Origin: Bacillota bacterium | GTDB lineage: Bacteria > Bacillota > UBA4882 > UBA8346 | Assembly (NCBI GenBank): GCA_029974635.1 | Contig: JARKQY010000058.1 | Coordinates: forward strand, 1 to 64,000 | DNA length: 64,000 nt | Direction of reading: 5' to 3' | Part shown: piece after piece, positions 61,857 to 64,000 of the stretch | Numbering within the stretch: the first letter of the stretch is position 1 | How the letters are laid out: the number at the start of each line of letters is the position of its first letter | Program-made: the position numbers and the translations under genes | Notes under the pieces: model-generated | The model's database searches: none | Told to the model about the DNA's origin: nothing | What the model saw: only the letters and a program-made list of their open reading frames with translations

Positions 61857-62804
61857 TTAATAACTAAAAAACACATGATTACCGATAACCGCTGTGATTG
61901 GATGTGATCTTACCCATTTACTGGTTGTTTTTGCAGGGTTGTAAAAACCGTTAGCCCCCTTGCTGGGATCCCATCCGGATAAGGCGGAATTTACCGCCTG
62001 GTAGGAACTGGCGCTGGCCGGATTATTGATGCTACCATCGAGCACCGGGCTGTATTGATAAAGTCCGTTATCAATTTGATAGACGATACCCGGAATGGTA
62101 TTTGGATAACGCGGATCTTTCAACCGGTTTAAGATGGATGCAGCCACCGCCACCTGGCCTTCGAAAGGTTCGCCGGCCGATTCGGCGGTAACCAATCGAG
62201 CCAATAAATCAATATTGCTTTGACTTAAGTTATACTTACCGGAGCTATTTCCATTGTTTTGATTCGATGCCGCCGGAATTTTTACGGTCTGACCGGGATA
62301 AATTGTTGATTGATTCGTCATGTTATTGACTCGAAGCAACTCATCCAGACCGATACCGTACCGTTTTGCGATTAAAAACAATGTATCGCCGTATTTCACT
62401 TGATAGCTGGTAGTCGGGTTTGATGAGGAACCGTTTTTGGGAATTATCAATTGCCGGCCTACCGTAAGATAATTGCTTGACAGGTTATTGGTTTGCTTTA
62501 GAGCCTCAACTGTAGTTCCATACCGTTGGGCTATTAAATAAAGCGTGTCCCCGGGACGAACCGTATAAGCGGATGAACTTGACGGTGTGTTAATTCGTAA
62601 AGCTTGTCCCGGCACAATATTGCTTGACCATAAACCGTTGGATTGCATCAAGGCTGATACTGTTGTTCCATATCTGGCGGCAATGGTGTAAAGCGAATCC
62701 CCAGGTTGTACATAATAGTTAAGTCCATAAGCAATGGTAACATGAAGCATTACAAAAGTTACGACTACAATGGTAACAACAATCATTTTTTTCACAAATT
62801 GCAC
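61857..62804 (-). CDS. LysM-repeat cell-wall hydrolase (SleB / Hydrolase_2 family)
   Basis: 315 aa. Signal peptide 1-27; three LysM domains (YYVQPGDSLYTIAARYG, YTVRPGDTLYLIAQRYG, YQVKYGDTLFLIAKRYG) for peptidoglycan binding; then a SleB-type catalytic domain (about 195-315: LLARLVTAESAGEPFEGQVAVAASILNRL with the catalytic Glu, and NGFYNPAKT). The family includes cortex-lytic lytic transglycosylases used in spore germination. Start ATG after GGAGCTGAG. Single gene. Confidence 0.92.
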   Translation of the reverse strand: MQFVKKMIVVTIVVVTFVMLHVTIAYGLNYYVQPGDSLYTIAARYGTTVSALMQSNGLWSSNIVPGQALRINTPSSSSAYTVRPGDTLYLIAQRYGTTVEALKQTNNLSSNYLTVGRQLIIPKNGSSSNPTTSYQVKYGDTLFLIAKRYGIGLDELLRVNNMTNQSTIYPGQTVKIPAASNQNNGNSSGKYNLSQSNIDLLARLVTAESAGEPFEGQVAVAASILNRLKDPRYPNTIPGIVYQIDNGLYQYSPVLDGSINNPASASSYQAVNSALSGWDPSKGANGFYNPAKTTSKWVRSHPITAVIGNHVFFSY

Positions 62805-63154
62805 ATTCTCAGCTCCTTTTTGTCCACGGCGGGCAAAAAGTAGGCTGCGGACATTGCTGAAAAGGAGGAGTGCGATGTGAACAACGTATTGGGCATGTCC
62901 GTGGTAGTTTTTGTAATTAATTCGGTACGACAGTTCCGGAACAGTTTTACTGGCCTAGGCTTGGAAAATCAATCTTGCCTGTCAAACAATTTCTTGTTTT
63001 AGCAAATTCTTTGATGATTGGATTTTTCCTTTTGGGAAACGGTGGGATTGGATAGAATGGGTTAGTTCTGCAATCCTGGAAAGGAAAGGAGAGAATGAGG
63101 TGGGCTTACTTATATGCGCCCTGGCTTCGTTATCCGGCGTGCAGAGCGCATGAA

Positions 63155-64000
63155 TTATCTACTTTTTTTGAAAAATTTTCTTAGCCATTCGAAGAGTGAC
63201 GGCAGTTTTTGGCAGGTATTACAGACTTCAGTCGGTTGCTTGCCTAAATAAAATTGTTTAATTTCACGAAGACGACAGTAAGGGCCAGGTAACATACCCG
63301 AACGGGAGCAGATTTCCAAGTCGATGAAGCGATGCTTGGCACAGTATTCAGTGGGTTCGGTACCTGTTAAAAAGAATTCCGTTTTTTTGGGGCAATAAGC
63401 AGTGGCTAATACTCCGGTTTCTTTGCAGATAGAGGTACTGGCTACTTCGCGTGGAATTTCAAAGTCAGTGGCAGGTTGATTGCTTAAGGCGCCGGACATA
63501 AAATCGGCCCAAAGCGGTGCGGCAATTCGGTTCGCGGCGCCCGGAAGCGAGCGCTCGTTGTGATCGCACCCGATGTAAATACAAGATAAAAGATCAGGAG
63601 TGTAGCCGATAAACCAGGCGTCATTATTATCCCTAGTGGTACCCGTTTTTCCTGCTACTGGCCGTTGCAGCGAACTGCCGATGTTGGATGCAGTCCCACC
63701 GCTTTTAAAAACATCAGTCAAAGCTTGCGTAATCAGGTAGGCAATTCCGGGGTTTATGATTTTAACCGGTTCATTTGCCGACTGATATATGGTTCTCCCA
63801 TGTTGATCGATGATTCGGCGAATGGTGGTTGGTTGATATTTGATACCGCCGTTGGCGAAGGGAATATAAGCCGTGGTTAATTCTAATGGGGATAATTCGC
63901 CGGTTCCAAGGGCCAGTGATAATAATTCCGGCAAACGAGAGGAGATCCCCAGTTTTTTGGCGAGGTTGACGACTGTGGCCGGAGTCAACTCGTTCATCAG
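63155..64000 (-). CDS. Class A penicillin-binding protein, C-terminal part (5' truncated by the window)
   Basis: Transpeptidase end of a bifunctional PBP1A/2C-type enzyme; about 281 codons visible, frame open to the window edge. AGKTGTTRDNNDAWFIGYTP is the KTG active-site motif; LALGTGELSPLELTTAYIPFANGG is the segment following the SxN motif. A cysteine-rich tail (about the last 90 residues: SICKETGVLATAYCPKK, KQPTEVCNTCQ) is a known extension of PBPs in this group. Crosslinks peptidoglycan; the glycosyltransferase half lies outside the window. Confidence 0.93.
   Translation of the reverse strand: MMNELTPATVVNLAKKLGISSRLPELLSLALGTGELSPLELTTAYIPFANGGIKYQPTTIRRIIDQHGRTIYQSANEPVKIINPGIAYLITQALTDVFKSGGTASNIGSSLQRPVAGKTGTTRDNNDAWFIGYTPDLLSCIYIGCDHNERSLPGAANRIAAPLWADFMSGALSNQPATDFEIPREVASTSICKETGVLATAYCPKKTEFFLTGTEPTEYCAKHRFIDLEICSRSGMLPGPYCRLREIKQFYLGKQPTEVCNTCQKLPSLFEWLRKFFKKSR

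Noticed and set aside
62877-63002. GTG-started 41-codon frame after AAAGGAGG
   Set aside because: Ribosome site is good but the product has no recognisable pattern; kept out for lack of any second line of evidence.
63095-63184. 29-codon frame (MRWAYLYAPWLRYP...) after AAAGGAGAG
   Set aside because: It overlaps the 3' end of the convergent PBP gene and ends in its tail; probably chance.

Overview
The window looks like chromosomal DNA of a spore-forming member of the Bacillota (Firmicutes). Supporting signs are strong Shine-Dalgarno sites with many TTG/GTG starts, a SleB-type cortex hydrolase with LysM repeats, a CotA-type multicopper oxidase, a Spo0E-like remnant, LacI/TetR/MarR/XRE regulators and intrinsic terminators after most units. 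A secreted beta-barrel-like protein at 50.9 kb hints at a diderm lineage (for example Hydrogenispora/Limnochordia-like), but the species cannot be fixed from the sequence.

Layout. (1) 0-3.8 kb: 3' part of a GH87 alpha-1,3-glucanase, then a scar in which an ABC-transporter ATPase fragment is joined to a second GH87 fragment. (2) 4-9.6 kb: two small unknown genes, a TetR-controlled flavodoxin/ferredoxin redox operon, a secreted thermonuclease and a membrane acyltransferase. (3) 9.7-11.4 kb: an ECF transporter CbiQ-CbiO pair. (4) 11.5-27.9 kb: a beta-1,3-glucan (laminarin or fungal cell wall) utilisation locus. It has two GH16 enzymes, a GH3 and a GH64, all with CBM6 and discoidin modules on Thr/Pro linkers, and two paralogous LacI regulators. 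Nine copies of a 14-bp palindrome close to TGGACTCGAGTCCA lie in front of these genes, so a single sugar-responsive regulon is likely. (5) 28-36.5 kb: housekeeping and accessory genes (DUF72, MarR-GNAT fusion, RtcB, multicopper oxidase, a SMUG2/DUF4918-like glycosylase, a hexapeptide acyltransferase) and small 4-TM paralogs. (6) 36.7-50.6 kb: a probable decayed genomic island, bounded on the right by an intact tRNA-Arg(CCT) and on the left by a direct 39-bp copy of its 3' half (34/39 identical). It contains two XRE regulators, several broken genes, an AT-rich five-gene cassette (metallophosphoesterase, helical protein, two P-loop GTPase-like proteins, GAP1-like protein), and an IS21 element inserted in a group II intron fragment. 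(7) 50.8-64 kb: beta-barrel protein, a second GH64 glucanase, ferritin-like protein, chemotaxis-type transducer, galK-galE, a 958-aa TPR protein, a LysM/SleB hydrolase and the 3' part of a class A PBP.

The most interesting system is the five-gene cassette at 40.9-47.1 kb. It resembles the predicted NTP-dependent conflict systems built around paired 'double GTPases', a GTPase-associated helical protein (GASH) and GAP1 proteins. It sits in the tRNA-bounded island beside what looks like a relic of a type I restriction hsdM gene.
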